DNA of 64,000 nucleotides, taken from assembly GCA_021773395.1 (NCBI GenBank), contig JAJFKB010000010.1:62001-126000 (forward strand), written 5' to 3'. A model generated the notes under the pieces. The model was not told the origin of the DNA and ran no database searches. It saw only the letters and a list, made by a program, of their open reading frames with translations. A program made the translations under genes and the position numbers. This document shows, one piece after another, positions 20,559 through 30,563 of this stretch; the first letter of the stretch is position 1, and every line of letters begins with the position of its first letter. This DNA is from Gammaproteobacteria bacterium. GTDB taxonomy: Bacteria > Pseudomonadota > Gammaproteobacteria > Pseudomonadales > IMCC2047.

Positions 20559-21374
20559 CTAATGCTGACAATTGCTACAGTATACCGTGCTTCGCTGCCC
20601 CAAGCGTATCTCTCTTAGTTTTGCCTGACATTTTATACAATTGCCGCCAGCTCTCCCATATACCTGCAGTGATTGACTGAAATAACCGGGGTTTCCATCA
20701 CTGTTCACAAAATCGCGCAAGCTGGTACCACCCACACGAATGGCCTCCAAAAGTATTTTTTTTATCATGACGGCCAGGCGTTGATAGCGAACCAATCCTA
20801 TACGGCCTGCTGAGCGCCGCGGATGAATACCTGCGGAAAAAAGTGCTTCATTAGCATAAATATTACCCACGCCCACAACTACGCGTCCATCCATAATAAA
20901 TTGCTTAATTGAAACGCTGCGATTTACCGCCTGTTGATAAAGGTAATCGCCGTCAAATTCGGCACTCAACGGTTCAGGCCCAAGATGTTTCAGTAACGAG
21001 TGCTGCAAAGGCTCTTGACTGGTCCACAGCAGAGCACCAAATCTTCGAGGATCCCGGTAACGCAGCCTCAAACCAGAATCCAGACAAATATCAATATGAT
21101 CGTGGGCAGCCACATTCGCGGTTTCATCGACAATACGCAAGCTGCCCGACATACCCAGATGTATGATCAGTGTGCCTGCCTCGGTATTCAACAGCAGGTA
21201 CTTGGCCCTGCGTCCCACCGACAATACAGTCTGCCCAATGAGTCTGGCTGGCAGATCATCGGCCACCGGCCAGCGCAGGCGCGGCTGGCGCACGATAACC
21301 CGGTCTACTTTCCGCCCTTCAATATGAGGCGAAATCCCACGGCGGGTTGTCTCAACTTCAGGTAACTCAGGCAT
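20559..21374 (-). CDS. mutM: Formamidopyrimidine-DNA glycosylase
   Basis: A 271-residue bifunctional base-excision repair enzyme removing 8-oxoguanine and cleaving the abasic site. The N-terminus PELPEVE supplies the catalytic Pro and Glu after Met removal. The H2TH part contains the [12 protein letters not shown] motif (near 166-177), and a C-terminal zinc finger has CIKCQ and CSNCQ pairs. Length is standard. It is transcribed away from no close neighbour; the rpmBG operon lies upstream on the same strand but ends in its own terminator, so mutM likely has a separate promoter. Confidence 0.97.
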   Translation of the reverse strand: MPELPEVETTRRGISPHIEGRKVDRVIVRQPRLRWPVADDLPARLIGQTVLSVGRRAKYLLLNTEAGTLIIHLGMSGSLRIVDETANVAAHDHIDICLDSGLRLRYRDPRRFGALLWTSQEPLQHSLLKHLGPEPLSAEFDGDYLYQQAVNRSVSIKQFIMDGRVVVGVGNIYANEALFSAGIHPRRSAGRIGLVRYQRLAVMIKKILLEAIRVGGTSLRDFVNSDGNPGYFSQSLQVYGRAGGNCIKCQAKLREIRLGQRSTVYCSNCQH

Positions 21375-21499
21375 GCTCTTTCATCGACAATAGACCATCT
21401 GCATCATGCTAAGGTATCGCCTTAAGATACTCAAGGTCATGCCACCATTGCAACACAAGTACAAGCTTTCGCAGCAACCAATCCAACAATCAACAGACA

Positions 21500-21526
21500 C
21501 AAAAAAGCCCAGTTTAAGCTGGGCTC
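21500..21526 (-). terminator. Rho-independent terminator of the rpmB-rpmG operon
   Basis: On the minus strand an AGCCCAG...CTGGGCT stem with a 6-nt loop is followed by TTTTTT. It lies about 25 bp after the rpmG stop. Canonical intrinsic terminator. Confidence 0.92.
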
Positions 21527-21551
21527 CTGTACAGCTTCACAAAATCGGTCG

Positions 21552-21707
21552 TTATTTGATTTTGGACTCTTTGTACATCACATGCTTGCGCACAACCGGA
21601 TCATACTTTTTCATTTCCATTTTGTCCGGCATGGTTCTCTTATTCTTTGTGGTCGTGTAATAGTGACCAGTACCTGCTGATGAAACCAGCTTAATTTTAT
21701 CACGCAT
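21552..21707 (-). CDS. rpmG: 50S ribosomal protein L33
   Basis: A 51-residue ribosomal protein. The sequence has the L33 pattern [18 protein letters not shown] at the start, then [15 protein letters not shown]. The cysteine pairs of zinc-binding L33 are absent, so this is the C-minus, zinc-independent form. It is too short for many gene finders but has the conserved neighbour rpmB 31 bp upstream and a terminator downstream. The rpmB-rpmG-radC arrangement is standard. Confidence 0.97.
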   Translation of the reverse strand: MRDKIKLVSSAGTGHYYTTTKNKRTMPDKMEMKKYDPVVRKHVMYKESKIK

Positions 21708-21738
21708 TTTTCTGTTCCTTATCCTGTCTTATGTCCGG

Positions 21739-21975
21739 CTAAACTTTTGCGCCGCGACCTCGAATATCGGACAAAACCTGTTCGATACCCAGTTTATCAA
21801 TAATACGCATGCCTTTAACTGAAACACGTAATTTTACGAATCGCTTCTCAGACTCAATCCAGAATCGATGCGTATGCAAATTTGGAGAAAAACGGCGACG
21901 CGTCTTATTGTGCGCGTGCGATACATTATTTCCAGCTACCGGACGTTTACCTGTAACCTGACAGACCTTAGACAT
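21739..21975 (-). CDS. rpmB: 50S ribosomal protein L28
   Basis: A 78-residue ribosomal protein with the [20 protein letters not shown] opening, the [14 protein letters not shown] core and the C-terminal [10 protein letters not shown] segment of L28. It has no zinc cysteine pairs. It is the first gene of the rpmB-rpmG operon and is preceded by a strong promoter at 22058-22086. Confidence 0.98.
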   Translation of the reverse strand: MSKVCQVTGKRPVAGNNVSHAHNKTRRRFSPNLHTHRFWIESEKRFVKLRVSVKGMRIIDKLGIEQVLSDIRGRGAKV

Positions 21976-22057
21976 TACTTTGTCCCTACCTAATTCAAAC
22001 GATTTTTAAACGATCACCGAGCAGCCCGTTTTCCGGACCAGTCTCAAAGGGGACGCA

Positions 22058-22086
22058 TTTATACCAGAACACCTATTTCATGGCAA
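22058..22086 (-). promoter_or_regulatory. Strong sigma-70 promoter of rpmB-rpmG
   Basis: On the minus strand TTGCCA (22081-22086) and TATAAA (22058-22063) are separated by exactly 17 bp. It lies about 80 bp upstream of the rpmB start. Confidence 0.75.
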
Positions 22087-22123
22087 GTTATTGAGCAATT
22101 ATTTAGCCTTACCTGGCACGATT

Positions 22124-22798
22124 TTAGATTAATCCTCGCTCGGCTAACGACACTACCTCCTGGTCACCCACAATCATATGATCCAGCACTCGCACATCAA
22201 TAAGCTCCATCGCAGATTTAATCCGCGCAGTTACCGCCCGATCCGCCTCACTGGGTTCGGCGACACCCGAAGGATGGTTATGTGCCAGAATTACGCTGGC
22301 AGCATTGTGCTCAAGCGCTTTTTTAACAATTTCCCTGGGATAGACACTGGCACCATCAATGGTGCCGAAAAAGTGCGGAACAAAATGAATCAATCGGTGT
22401 TGGCTATCCATATAAAGACAGGCAAAAACTTCATGATGGTAATGGCGCATTGCCGTTCTTAGAAAATCTCGGGTTATCTGTGGACTGGTAAATTCAACCC
22501 CCCTGGTGAGCTGCTCCGCCAAATGGCGCTTCGCCATCTCCAGTATCGCTTGCAGTTGCGCGTATTTAGCAAGCCCAAGCCCCGGTTGAGCGCTGAACTG
22601 TTGAAAGTTCGCATCCAGTATTCCGCGAATCCCTCCAAATGCCTCCAGCAGTTGTCTCGAGAGGTCTACTGCAGTAACACCTGGCAATCCGGTACGAAGA
22701 AAAATGGCCAGCAACTCGGCATCTGATAACGCCTGCGCACCTCTTTCTAAAAGTTTTTCCCGTGGCCGCTCCATTTCTGGCCATTGGCTAATTCCCAT
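22124..22798 (-). CDS. radC: RadC-family JAMM-domain protein
   Basis: A 224-residue protein. An N-terminal helix-hairpin-helix region with [21 protein letters not shown] (about residues 11-31) is followed by a C-terminal JAB/MPN domain with the metal motif AHNHPSG and the downstream D in EADRAVT. Despite the name, RadC is not proven to act in recombination repair; its biochemical role is open. It lies just upstream of rpmB on the same strand, the classical radC-rpmB-rpmG order, with a 148-bp gap containing the rpmB promoter. Confidence 0.95.
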   Translation of the reverse strand: MGISQWPEMERPREKLLERGAQALSDAELLAIFLRTGLPGVTAVDLSRQLLEAFGGIRGILDANFQQFSAQPGLGLAKYAQLQAILEMAKRHLAEQLTRGVEFTSPQITRDFLRTAMRHYHHEVFACLYMDSQHRLIHFVPHFFGTIDGASVYPREIVKKALEHNAASVILAHNHPSGVAEPSEADRAVTARIKSAMELIDVRVLDHMIVGDQEVVSLAERGLI

Positions 22799-23134
22799 AA
22801 TAACTTCCTTGTTAAGTGGTTATTGAACATCCAACTCCTTCTGCGCCGTCCGGCAAACAAAACACCACATAAGGCTATAAGTAAATGTATAGAACGACAG
22901 GGCAATTGTAAATCGGCTATTCTCTTTTGCATTACATAGCTCCAAATGCTTTCAAACTTTTTCAGCAACCTTTGCTAAGGCAATAAGCATTAGCGGCAGT
23001 TCCTGCCTTGCAGCTGAAACTTTCAGGCCTCGCGGAGGCATTAAGGAGTTATTCAGATGTTCCCTAGAGCTGTTCTCGGCATCAAAGCAATGGTATCTTA
23101 GCGCATATTTAAACAAGTTCATTTGTGGGGACAG
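22799..23134. other. Intergenic region between radC and coaBC
   Basis: This 336-bp gap separates divergently transcribed radC and coaBC. It holds a small GC hairpin (GCCTC-GCG-GAGGC, about 23026-23038) and a 14-codon mini-ORF (23057-23101) with a perfect AAGGAG ribosome site. No longer gene and no RNA family could be recognised. Confidence 0.5.
23057..23101 (+). CDS. Possible 14-residue leader peptide upstream of coaBC
   Basis: ATG at 23057 has an ideal AAGGAG site 8 bp upstream and encodes MFPRAVLGIKAMVS before a stop. It ends 33 bp before the coaBC start. Such mini-ORFs can be leader peptides, but no attenuator hairpin pair is evident and chance cannot be excluded. Confidence 0.3.
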   Translation: MFPRAVLGIKAMVS

Positions 23135-24337
23135 ATGTCAACGCTCACCAATAAACAGATTATTCTTGGTATTACTGGCGGAATAGCTGCCTATAAAAGT
23201 GCCGAACTCGCACGCCTGTTAATTGACAAAGGTGCTACGGTACACGTTGTGATGACCACTGCTGCACAGGAGTTTATTACACCTCTAACCATGCAGGCGC
23301 TCACAGGCAACCCTGTGCACACAACGTTACTCGACCCACAGGCTGAAGCGGGTATGGGGCACATACAGCTTGCCCGTTGGGCCGACCTGATTCTTATTGC
23401 ACCCGCAAGCGCCAATTTTATTGCCCGAATGACACAGGGAAAAGGCGATGATTTGTTAACAACCGTTTGCCTGGCCAGCAACGCACCTGTCGCCATTGCA
23501 CCTGCCATGAACCAGAATATGTGGCAAGACGCCCATACACAACGCAATCTGGAATCACTGAGAGCGGATGGAAAAATCATCATGGGCCCTGCTGACGGAC
23601 CCCAGGCCTGCGGTGACGTTGGCCCGGGGCGTATGTTGGAGGCCGCACAAATTGCACAATTGGCGGCCGAACAGTTTGAGAAAAAAGGATTATCTGGCAA
23701 ACATGTAGTCATTAACGCCGGACCGACCCGAGAAGCCATTGACCCGGTTCGTTACATTTCCAATTATAGCTCAGGGAAAATGGGCTACTCATTGGCAGAA
23801 GCTGCCGTTGAAGCCGGTGCAAAAGTCACATTAATCAGCGGCCCGGTTAATCTCGCAGCTCCGGAACGCGTTGAATTAATTAGCGTAATCAGCGCTGAAG
23901 AGATGTACCAACAATCTGTAAAACTGGCGCCCAATAGTGACGTTTTTATTGCATCTGCGGCTGTGGCTGACTATCGTCCCGTAAAGGTGGAGCCTCAGAA
24001 AATAAAAAAGCAGGCTGACGTGTTACAAATACAACTTACACCGAATAAAGATATTGTTGCTGCCGTAGCCGCGCTTGATAGCAAACCCTTTACGGTAGGC
24101 TTCGCCGCTGAAACACAGAACCTTGAAGACTATGCAAAGAAAAAACTAACCCAGAAGAAACTGGATTTGATCGTAGCCAATGATGTATCAAAGGAGGATA
24201 TCGGCTTCAATAGCGATGATAATGAAGTGACGCTATTCTGGCCATCCGGTCAACGCAGCCTGGACAAGGCCTCCAAGCGACAACTGGCACGCCAAATTAT
24301 TGAATTTATTTCCCAACAATTGGAAACGACTGACTAA
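23135..24337 (+). CDS. coaBC: Bifunctional phosphopantothenoylcysteine decarboxylase / phosphopantothenate-cysteine ligase
   Basis: A 400-residue bifunctional enzyme for two steps of CoA synthesis. The N-terminal flavoprotein CoaC domain shows GITGGIAAYKSAELAR, the PAMNQNMW motif, and the catalytic Cys in PQACGDVGPGRM (near 155-160). The C-terminal CoaB domain starts near residue 190 with NAGPTREAIDPVRYISN and contains SSGKMGY, plus the KKLTQKKLDLIVAN segment. The start is put at 23135 behind a GGGGA ribosome site; a frame extension of four codons is possible. It is followed 3 bp later by dut, so the two are co-transcribed. Confidence 0.96.
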   Translation: MSTLTNKQIILGITGGIAAYKSAELARLLIDKGATVHVVMTTAAQEFITPLTMQALTGNPVHTTLLDPQAEAGMGHIQLARWADLILIAPASANFIARMTQGKGDDLLTTVCLASNAPVAIAPAMNQNMWQDAHTQRNLESLRADGKIIMGPADGPQACGDVGPGRMLEAAQIAQLAAEQFEKKGLSGKHVVINAGPTREAIDPVRYISNYSSGKMGYSLAEAAVEAGAKVTLISGPVNLAAPERVELISVISAEEMYQQSVKLAPNSDVFIASAAVADYRPVKVEPQKIKKQADVLQIQLTPNKDIVAAVAALDSKPFTVGFAAETQNLEDYAKKKLTQKKLDLIVANDVSKEDIGFNSDDNEVTLFWPSGQRSLDKASKRQLARQIIEFISQQLETTD

Positions 24338-24340
24338 ACA

Positions 24341-24796
24341 ATGGAAAAACTACAAATTAAGATTCTCGATCCACGCATAGGAAATGAAATCCCAATGCCC
24401 GAATATGCAACCAGCGGCTCTGCAGGCCTCGATCTAAGGGCCTGTATTGATCAGGACACCCCGCTGGCCCCTGGGCAAACAAAACTGATACCTACCGGGC
24501 TGTCCATCTACATAGAAAACCCCAACTATGCAGCGATGTTACTCCCTCGATCTGGGCTGGGACACAAGCATGGCATAGTACTGGGCAACCTGGTCGGCTT
24601 GATTGACTCAGATTATCAGGGCCAGCTGATGGTATCCTGCTGGAATCGAGGCAATACCGATTACACCATCAAGGTGGGAGAGCGTATCTCACAGATGATC
24701 ATCGTTCCCGTGTTACAAACTCAATTTCAGATTGTTGATGAATTTGAAACCAGCCAACGGGGTGCAGGTGGCTTTGGGCACACCGGTGCGCACTAG
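24341..24796 (+). CDS. dut: Deoxyuridine 5'-triphosphate nucleotidohydrolase
   Basis: A 151-residue trimeric dUTPase hydrolysing dUTP to dUMP. All five motifs are present: GSAGLDLRA (near 26-34), [18 protein letters not shown] (near 72-81), GLIDSDYQG (near 86-94) and the C-terminal [10 protein letters not shown] arm. It prevents uracil incorporation in DNA and supplies dUMP. It lies 3 bp after coaBC, as in many proteobacteria. No irregularities. Confidence 0.98.
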   Translation: MEKLQIKILDPRIGNEIPMPEYATSGSAGLDLRACIDQDTPLAPGQTKLIPTGLSIYIENPNYAAMLLPRSGLGHKHGIVLGNLVGLIDSDYQGQLMVSCWNRGNTDYTIKVGERISQMIIVPVLQTQFQIVDEFETSQRGAGGFGHTGAH

Positions 24797-24883
24797 AGTT
24801 GGTTTCGTCTAGCGCTTGTTATTTGTTTACTATAGTCAGTATGGTAGGATCATTCGGCACACACACGCCAGCAGGGGGATAAA

Positions 24884-27514
24884 TTGGCAAAACAACAACA
24901 ATCGGCAATACCCTCCGATATTCGTAAAGCTATTGAACCGGATCAGAGCTTATTTAAATTTAGCGTAATAAGTCTCGTGGGTGCTATCGCAGCATTTGCG
25001 ATCACTGCTTTTTTGCTCTACACCATGGTGATTAATGGCAGCAACAAACAACTCACGGAGACACTTTTTGAGTCTCACGCCAAATCCTACACAGACTATT
25101 TCAATTTAAAAATTGGGCAGCTGCAAAATCAGCTATCGCACATAGCGAGCAACGATGAACTGCTGGACGCCTTACAAAATAGTGATAGCGCCGCACTTTC
25201 CGAGCTGGAACAATCAGCCTTGGCAAATATTCCCGATCTCAATCATGTCAAGTTTCTGGTACTTGGAAGTGCGAGCCTGAACCAAGAGCAGTTAAAACTG
25301 AGTTTCCCCGAAATTGACATGGTCAACCGTGCCGAAAAGGGAGAAAAAGTCGCCGCGGAAGCACATACCCAAAAGGGTCAACAGCTAGTAAGAATGGTGC
25401 AATCAGTGTCCTCACCTAACTCCAGCGCGGGTTTAGGTGTGATTTTAGCCAGTTTCAGTATCGATGCCCTAAAGAATCAACTAAGCAGCTTTGATAGCAG
25501 TTATGGCTCAATGCAGCTGGAACAGGTCTTTAGAGGTAGCGATCCTCAACTATTAATCCAAACAGGTGAGGCATTTAATACCGACCAACCTGTTCTTGAA
25601 AGCAAACTCCTATCCCCGCACCTAAGAGTTCTTTTTCAGCCTTCAAACAAACTTGCTCAGGAAAATACACTTTCCGCATGGGTTTTTTGGCTACCATTAG
25701 CGTTTGCCCTACTCGTTGTAACTATCAGTACACTAGTAGCGTATGTGCAATTACGCAACAGTGTGCGTGGCGACGCCATCACTTTGGTCAATTATTGCCG
25801 GGAGTTGATTTCTGGAAGAGCGGGCAAGGAACCTGTCTTCTCCCTCAGTTTATTTCACAGCATGGCAAAAACGCTGGCATTTACAGAGAGAGGCTCACCT
25901 TTAATGAGCAACGGTACAGCACCGGATATCGAGGAGGAACCTGAACAAGAGAAGAAATCTCAACCTTCCAAACCCGGCACCATGGAAGTCAGCGACCTGA
26001 TAGAAGCCGAACTGAATGACGAGGATATTCTCGATCTTGACCTGCCTTCAATCTCAGGGTTTGACAACGATAGTGAAAACGACGAAGAGAAAAAGGAAGA
26101 TAAGGTCAGCATCGTGAAGGAACCAACAGAGCAACCTCGCGCCAGCATTTCGCCAGAAATTTTCCGTGCTTATGACATCAGGGGCATCGTCGACGAATCA
26201 CTGAATACCGAAACCGCTTACCGGATCGGTCAGGCCGTTGGGTCAGAAGCCGCTGCTCAGGGCGAGAAATCGATCGTTATTGGTGCCGATGGTCGTCTTT
26301 CAAGCCCAGAGCTATGCGCAGCACTGGCTCAGGGCCTTCGCGACACCGGCCGTAATGTCATCAACATAGGGATGGTACCGACCCCGCTGGTGTACTATGC
26401 AACTCACAATACCGATGCAAAATCTGGCATTGTTGTAACCGGGAGTCACAACCCTTCAAACTATAACGGCTTTAAAATTGTAATCGCTGGAAAAACACTG
26501 GCTAACGACGAAATACAATCGTTACGTGAGCGCATAGAGCAAAGGGACTTTTGTACCGGTGGCGGTATTCTCGAAGATATGGAAATAGTTAATCATTATA
26601 TCGAGAGAATAGTCAGCGATATCGCGATAGCAAAACCACTCAAGGTCGTGGTTGATTGTGGCAACGGCGTTGCCAGTGTGGTCGCCCCAAAACTAATAGA
26701 ATCATTGGGATGCGAAGTAATTCCTCTTTTTTGCGAGATAGATGGTCGCTTTCCAAATCACCACCCGGACCCGGGAAAACCAGATAACCTTCAGGATTTG
26801 ATTGCTGCAGTGGCAGAGCATAAAGCCGACATTGGTATCGCATTTGATGGCGATGGCGATCGAGTTGGCGTGGTTACTAATAAAGGGACTATTATTTGGC
26901 CAGACCGGTTAATGATGTTGTTTGCGAAGGATGTCTGCTCCAGAAATCCTGGAGCAGATATTATCTACGACGTGAAATGCACTCGCAGACTGGCTGGCTT
27001 GATCAGTAATTACGGCGGCCGCCCCATCATGTGGAAAACCGGACACTCTTTAATTAAAGCGAAAATGAGGGCTACAGGGGCGTTGCTCGCTGGCGAAATG
27101 AGCGGACACATCTTTTTTAAAGAGCGTTGGTTCGGGTTTGATGACGGCATCTATAGCGCAGCAAGACTTCTGGAAATACTGAGCTTGTCCACCAGCGATG
27201 CTGAAACTCTATTTTTGTCATTCCCGGACGATATCAGCACACCGGAATTGAATATTGAAGTGACCGAGCAAAGCAAATTCAATATCGTTGAAAAATTGCA
27301 GGAAAGCATTAAATTTGATGATGCGGAGGTTACTACAATTGATGGTATTCGTGCAGACTTCAATAACGGCTGGGGTTTGGTGCGCGCTTCCAACACCACA
27401 CCGGTTCTGGTATTACGATTCGGTGCCGAAGATGAACCGTCACTGGAAATAATCAAAGATCGCTTTAAGCAGGCGCTGCTTGCCGTTGAGCCAACCCTTA
27501 ACATCCCTTTTTAA
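24884..27514 (+). CDS. algC: AlgC-type phosphomannomutase/phosphoglucomutase with N-terminal membrane module
   Basis: An 876-residue protein. The N-terminal 300 residues form a membrane sensor-like module: helix at about 33-53, an extracytoplasmic region, helix at about 266-288, then an acidic linker (about 350-415). The C-terminal 450 residues are a full alpha-phosphohexomutase: catalytic Ser521 in TGSHNPSN, metal loop DGDGDR near 655-660, sugar loop GEMSGH, and phosphate-binding RASNTTPVL. The reaction interconverts mannose or glucose 1- and 6-phosphates for polysaccharide synthesis. The start is a TTG at 24884 behind AGGGGGA; no ATG fits. The dut-algC-argB order matches Pseudomonas, where long AlgC forms also exist. 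Confidence 0.93.
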   Translation: MAKQQQSAIPSDIRKAIEPDQSLFKFSVISLVGAIAAFAITAFLLYTMVINGSNKQLTETLFESHAKSYTDYFNLKIGQLQNQLSHIASNDELLDALQNSDSAALSELEQSALANIPDLNHVKFLVLGSASLNQEQLKLSFPEIDMVNRAEKGEKVAAEAHTQKGQQLVRMVQSVSSPNSSAGLGVILASFSIDALKNQLSSFDSSYGSMQLEQVFRGSDPQLLIQTGEAFNTDQPVLESKLLSPHLRVLFQPSNKLAQENTLSAWVFWLPLAFALLVVTISTLVAYVQLRNSVRGDAITLVNYCRELISGRAGKEPVFSLSLFHSMAKTLAFTERGSPLMSNGTAPDIEEEPEQEKKSQPSKPGTMEVSDLIEAELNDEDILDLDLPSISGFDNDSENDEEKKEDKVSIVKEPTEQPRASISPEIFRAYDIRGIVDESLNTETAYRIGQAVGSEAAAQGEKSIVIGADGRLSSPELCAALAQGLRDTGRNVINIGMVPTPLVYYATHNTDAKSGIVVTGSHNPSNYNGFKIVIAGKTLANDEIQSLRERIEQRDFCTGGGILEDMEIVNHYIERIVSDIAIAKPLKVVVDCGNGVASVVAPKLIESLGCEVIPLFCEIDGRFPNHHPDPGKPDNLQDLIAAVAEHKADIGIAFDGDGDRVGVVTNKGTIIWPDRLMMLFAKDVCSRNPGADIIYDVKCTRRLAGLISNYGGRPIMWKTGHSLIKAKMRATGALLAGEMSGHIFFKERWFGFDDGIYSAARLLEILSLSTSDAETLFLSFPDDISTPELNIEVTEQSKFNIVEKLQESIKFDDAEVTTIDGIRADFNNGWGLVRASNTTPVLVLRFGAEDEPSLEIIKDRFKQALLAVEPTLNIPF

Positions 27515-27555
27515 CCTGTTAAGCTGAGCTCCCTTAATCACCATTACCTGAATAA

Positions 27556-28458
<903 letters not shown>

Positions 28459-28486
28459 CTCTTAATTTCAATATTTATCATCGATA

Positions 28487-28499
28487 TTGCTGACAGCAA
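28487..28499. promoter_or_regulatory. Perfect 13-bp palindrome upstream of slmA
   Basis: TTGCTG-A-CAGCAA lies 71 bp upstream of the slmA start. Its size and symmetry fit an operator for a dimeric repressor, possibly of the TetR class. Seen directly; function inferred. Confidence 0.35.
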
Positions 28500-28569
28500 G
28501 CCATAAGCTCGCTAGTATGATTTGAGCACACAATTTTAGCTGAAGTAAATAGAGTTAATACGGCCCTTT

Positions 28570-29187
28570 ATGACAGATAGTAAACCCTCAAGACGTGAAG
28601 TTATTCTCCAAACGCTAGCACAGATGCTAGAATCCAATCCCGGCCAGCCCATCACAACTTCCGCCCTGGCTCACAGCGTTGGCGTTTCCGAGGCTGCCCT
28701 GTATCGGCACTTCCCCAGTAAGGCAAAAATGTTCGAGGCATTAATCGAGTTTGTCGAAGAAACTCTGTTTCCACGAATAAGCCTGATTATCAAAGAAGAA
28801 CAGAGTGTACAACTTCGCTGCGAAAAAATTCTGCATCTGGTACTTACCTTTGCCGCTATGAATCCCGGTCTCTGTCGTATTCTGATGGGGGATGCGCTGA
28901 CCGGAGAACATGAGCGTCTTCGTATCAGAGCCGCGCAGGTTTTTGAACGTATTGAAACACAGTTGAAACAGGTACTGCGTCAGGCTGAGATCGAAGAAGA
29001 GGTCTTTGTCGACCAGACCATTAGCGCAGCCGCTAATATGCTGCTGGCCTGGGTTGAAGGTCGTATCATTCAGTTCGTGCGTAGTGGCTTCCAACGCCCA
29101 CCCAACCATATGTGGCAGGAACAATGGACACTTTTGTCCGGCAACCTGTTTAGAACTGAAAAATTCAGTCCATTCAGAGGCGCTTAG
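28570..29187 (+). CDS. slmA: Nucleoid occlusion factor SlmA
   Basis: A 205-residue TetR-fold DNA-binding protein that blocks FtsZ assembly over the chromosome. The N-terminal helix-turn-helix reads ITTSALAHSVGVSEAALYRHFPSK (about residues 24-47), and the KMFEALIEFVEETLF segment after it is typical of SlmA rather than drug-type TetR repressors. The genomic position close to argB, dut and pyrE is the conserved slmA (ttk) locus. The last four bases overlap the convergent gene's 3' end. Confidence 0.93.
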   Translation: MTDSKPSRREVILQTLAQMLESNPGQPITTSALAHSVGVSEAALYRHFPSKAKMFEALIEFVEETLFPRISLIIKEEQSVQLRCEKILHLVLTFAAMNPGLCRILMGDALTGEHERLRIRAAQVFERIETQLKQVLRQAEIEEEVFVDQTISAAANMLLAWVEGRIIQFVRSGFQRPPNHMWQEQWTLLSGNLFRTEKFSPFRGA

Positions 29188-29804
29188 CCCAACTCACCAA
29201 GCAGGTACTTGAGTCTTTTAATATCTTCCTGAAAGGCTGCACGCACCTGCTCCTTTTCAGTCTCTTTTGCACTAATTGCCTGCTCTGCATCCTTTATTTT
29301 TAATTCCAGCGTATGCAGCGTTTGTAGAATTTTTTCCGGGATCGTTTGTCCCGTTCGCTCTAAATTTGCCGCCTGCCCCTGCAAATCTGCCACTTTACTC
29401 TTATAGGAAATAATATTCCCTTTCTGTATCTCGATGAAGTTATCAAACTCATCAAGCTTACGCTTGCGTACCCTCTCTACATCTTCCGGCACACTGTAGT
29501 ATCGCAGCAAAGCCTCATCCTTTGACCTTTGCAATTCGACTTGGTGGCGTTGTTCCGCCTCTTTGAGCATCTTCGCCGCCCGCTCATCCAGAATATTTTT
29601 TGGTAGCACCACATCCACTACGCGCCCGCGATCATTGAGCACTTCATAACCATTTACAACAAACTCTGGCGGCACAGAGTACCCAATATGCAGTTCCCCC
29701 GCATCGTCACGATAACGATAACTGAAACCGGCGGACCAAGCACTGGCGCTCAAACCAAACACCAATAGGAAAACCCAAAACTGCTTGCCCAAACACTTGC
29801 ACAT
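29184..29804 (-). CDS. Secreted coiled-coil protein of unknown function (DUF4124-like N-terminus)
   Basis: A 206-residue protein with a signal peptide (about residues 1-25, cleavage near WSAGF). A short domain follows with YRYRDDAGELHIGYSVPPE (about 28-46), which resembles DUF4124. From about residue 68 to the end it is charged and helical, predicted as coiled-coil. Proteins of this shape next to pyrE or exonuclease genes are seen in related marine gammaproteobacteria, but the function is unknown. It overlaps slmA convergently by 4 bp, so the two transcripts are antisense at their ends. Confidence 0.72.
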   Translation of the reverse strand: MCKCLGKQFWVFLLVFGLSASAWSAGFSYRYRDDAGELHIGYSVPPEFVVNGYEVLNDRGRVVDVVLPKNILDERAAKMLKEAEQRHQVELQRSKDEALLRYYSVPEDVERVRKRKLDEFDNFIEIQKGNIISYKSKVADLQGQAANLERTGQTIPEKILQTLHTLELKIKDAEQAISAKETEKEQVRAAFQEDIKRLKYLLGELG

Positions 29805-29903
29805 AGAAATTTATCTCAACACGAATTAGCGAACGACTCTCTCGGATGACAGCCGTTTATATAGGTTAGCTCAAATTCTGATTCCAGGCAAAAAAGCACA
29901 AAT

Positions 29904-30551
29904 TCATCCCGCCACTCCATAGCGATCGCGATATAAATTAACCTGCTCCAAAACGCCAGCCTGATCTGCCTGCCCCTGTAAATATACAACCAAATCATCC
30001 AAGTTAATAATACTGACAACCGGAACCCCAAAGTCCCGCTCGACCTCTTGGATCGCTGACCGCTCGCCATCACCTTTTTCTTGACGATTAAAGGCGATAA
30101 CAACACCTGCAGGCGATGCATTGTTTTCTGCAATCAAGGTCATCACTTCACGCACTGCCGTGCCAGCTGTGATCACATCGTCAACGATCAGCACACGCCC
30201 CTGCATGGGTGCACCAACCAAACGCCCACCCTCGCCATGAGCTTTAATCTCTTTACGATTAAACACGTATGGCACGTCTTTATGGTACTGGTTGGCAAGC
30301 GCCACGGCTGTTGTCACAGCTAGTGGAATACCTTTATAAGCTGGCCCGAGCAGCACATCATACTCAATATTCGACTGTTCTATAGCCGCCGCATAGAATT
30401 CGCCCAGTTTTGCGAGCACTGCCCCTGAATTGAACAAACCGGCATTAAAAAAGTAAGGACTGATCCGCCCGGATTTCAATGTAAACTCACCAAACCTCAA
30501 TACCTGCTGCTCAAGTGCAAACTCAATAAAAGCCTGCTTAAAATCCTGCAT
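29904..30551 (-). CDS. pyrE: Orotate phosphoribosyltransferase
   Basis: A 215-residue cytoplasmic enzyme of pyrimidine synthesis joining orotate to PRPP. It has [16 protein letters not shown] (near residues 23-38), [20 protein letters not shown] and the PRPP-binding motif [16 protein letters not shown] (near 120-135). Length is typical. It lies 12 bp after rph on the same strand, so rph-pyrE is likely an operon as in many bacteria. The crc gene that neighbours pyrE in Pseudomonas is not here. Confidence 0.97.
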   Translation of the reverse strand: MQDFKQAFIEFALEQQVLRFGEFTLKSGRISPYFFNAGLFNSGAVLAKLGEFYAAAIEQSNIEYDVLLGPAYKGIPLAVTTAVALANQYHKDVPYVFNRKEIKAHGEGGRLVGAPMQGRVLIVDDVITAGTAVREVMTLIAENNASPAGVVIAFNRQEKGDGERSAIQEVERDFGVPVVSIINLDDLVVYLQGQADQAGVLEQVNLYRDRYGVAG

Positions 30552-30563
30552 TATTGATGCCTC

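Noticed and set aside
23191-23739. 182-codon minus-strand frame opposite coaBC
   Set aside because: Shadow of a well-supported coaBC frame with no start signals.
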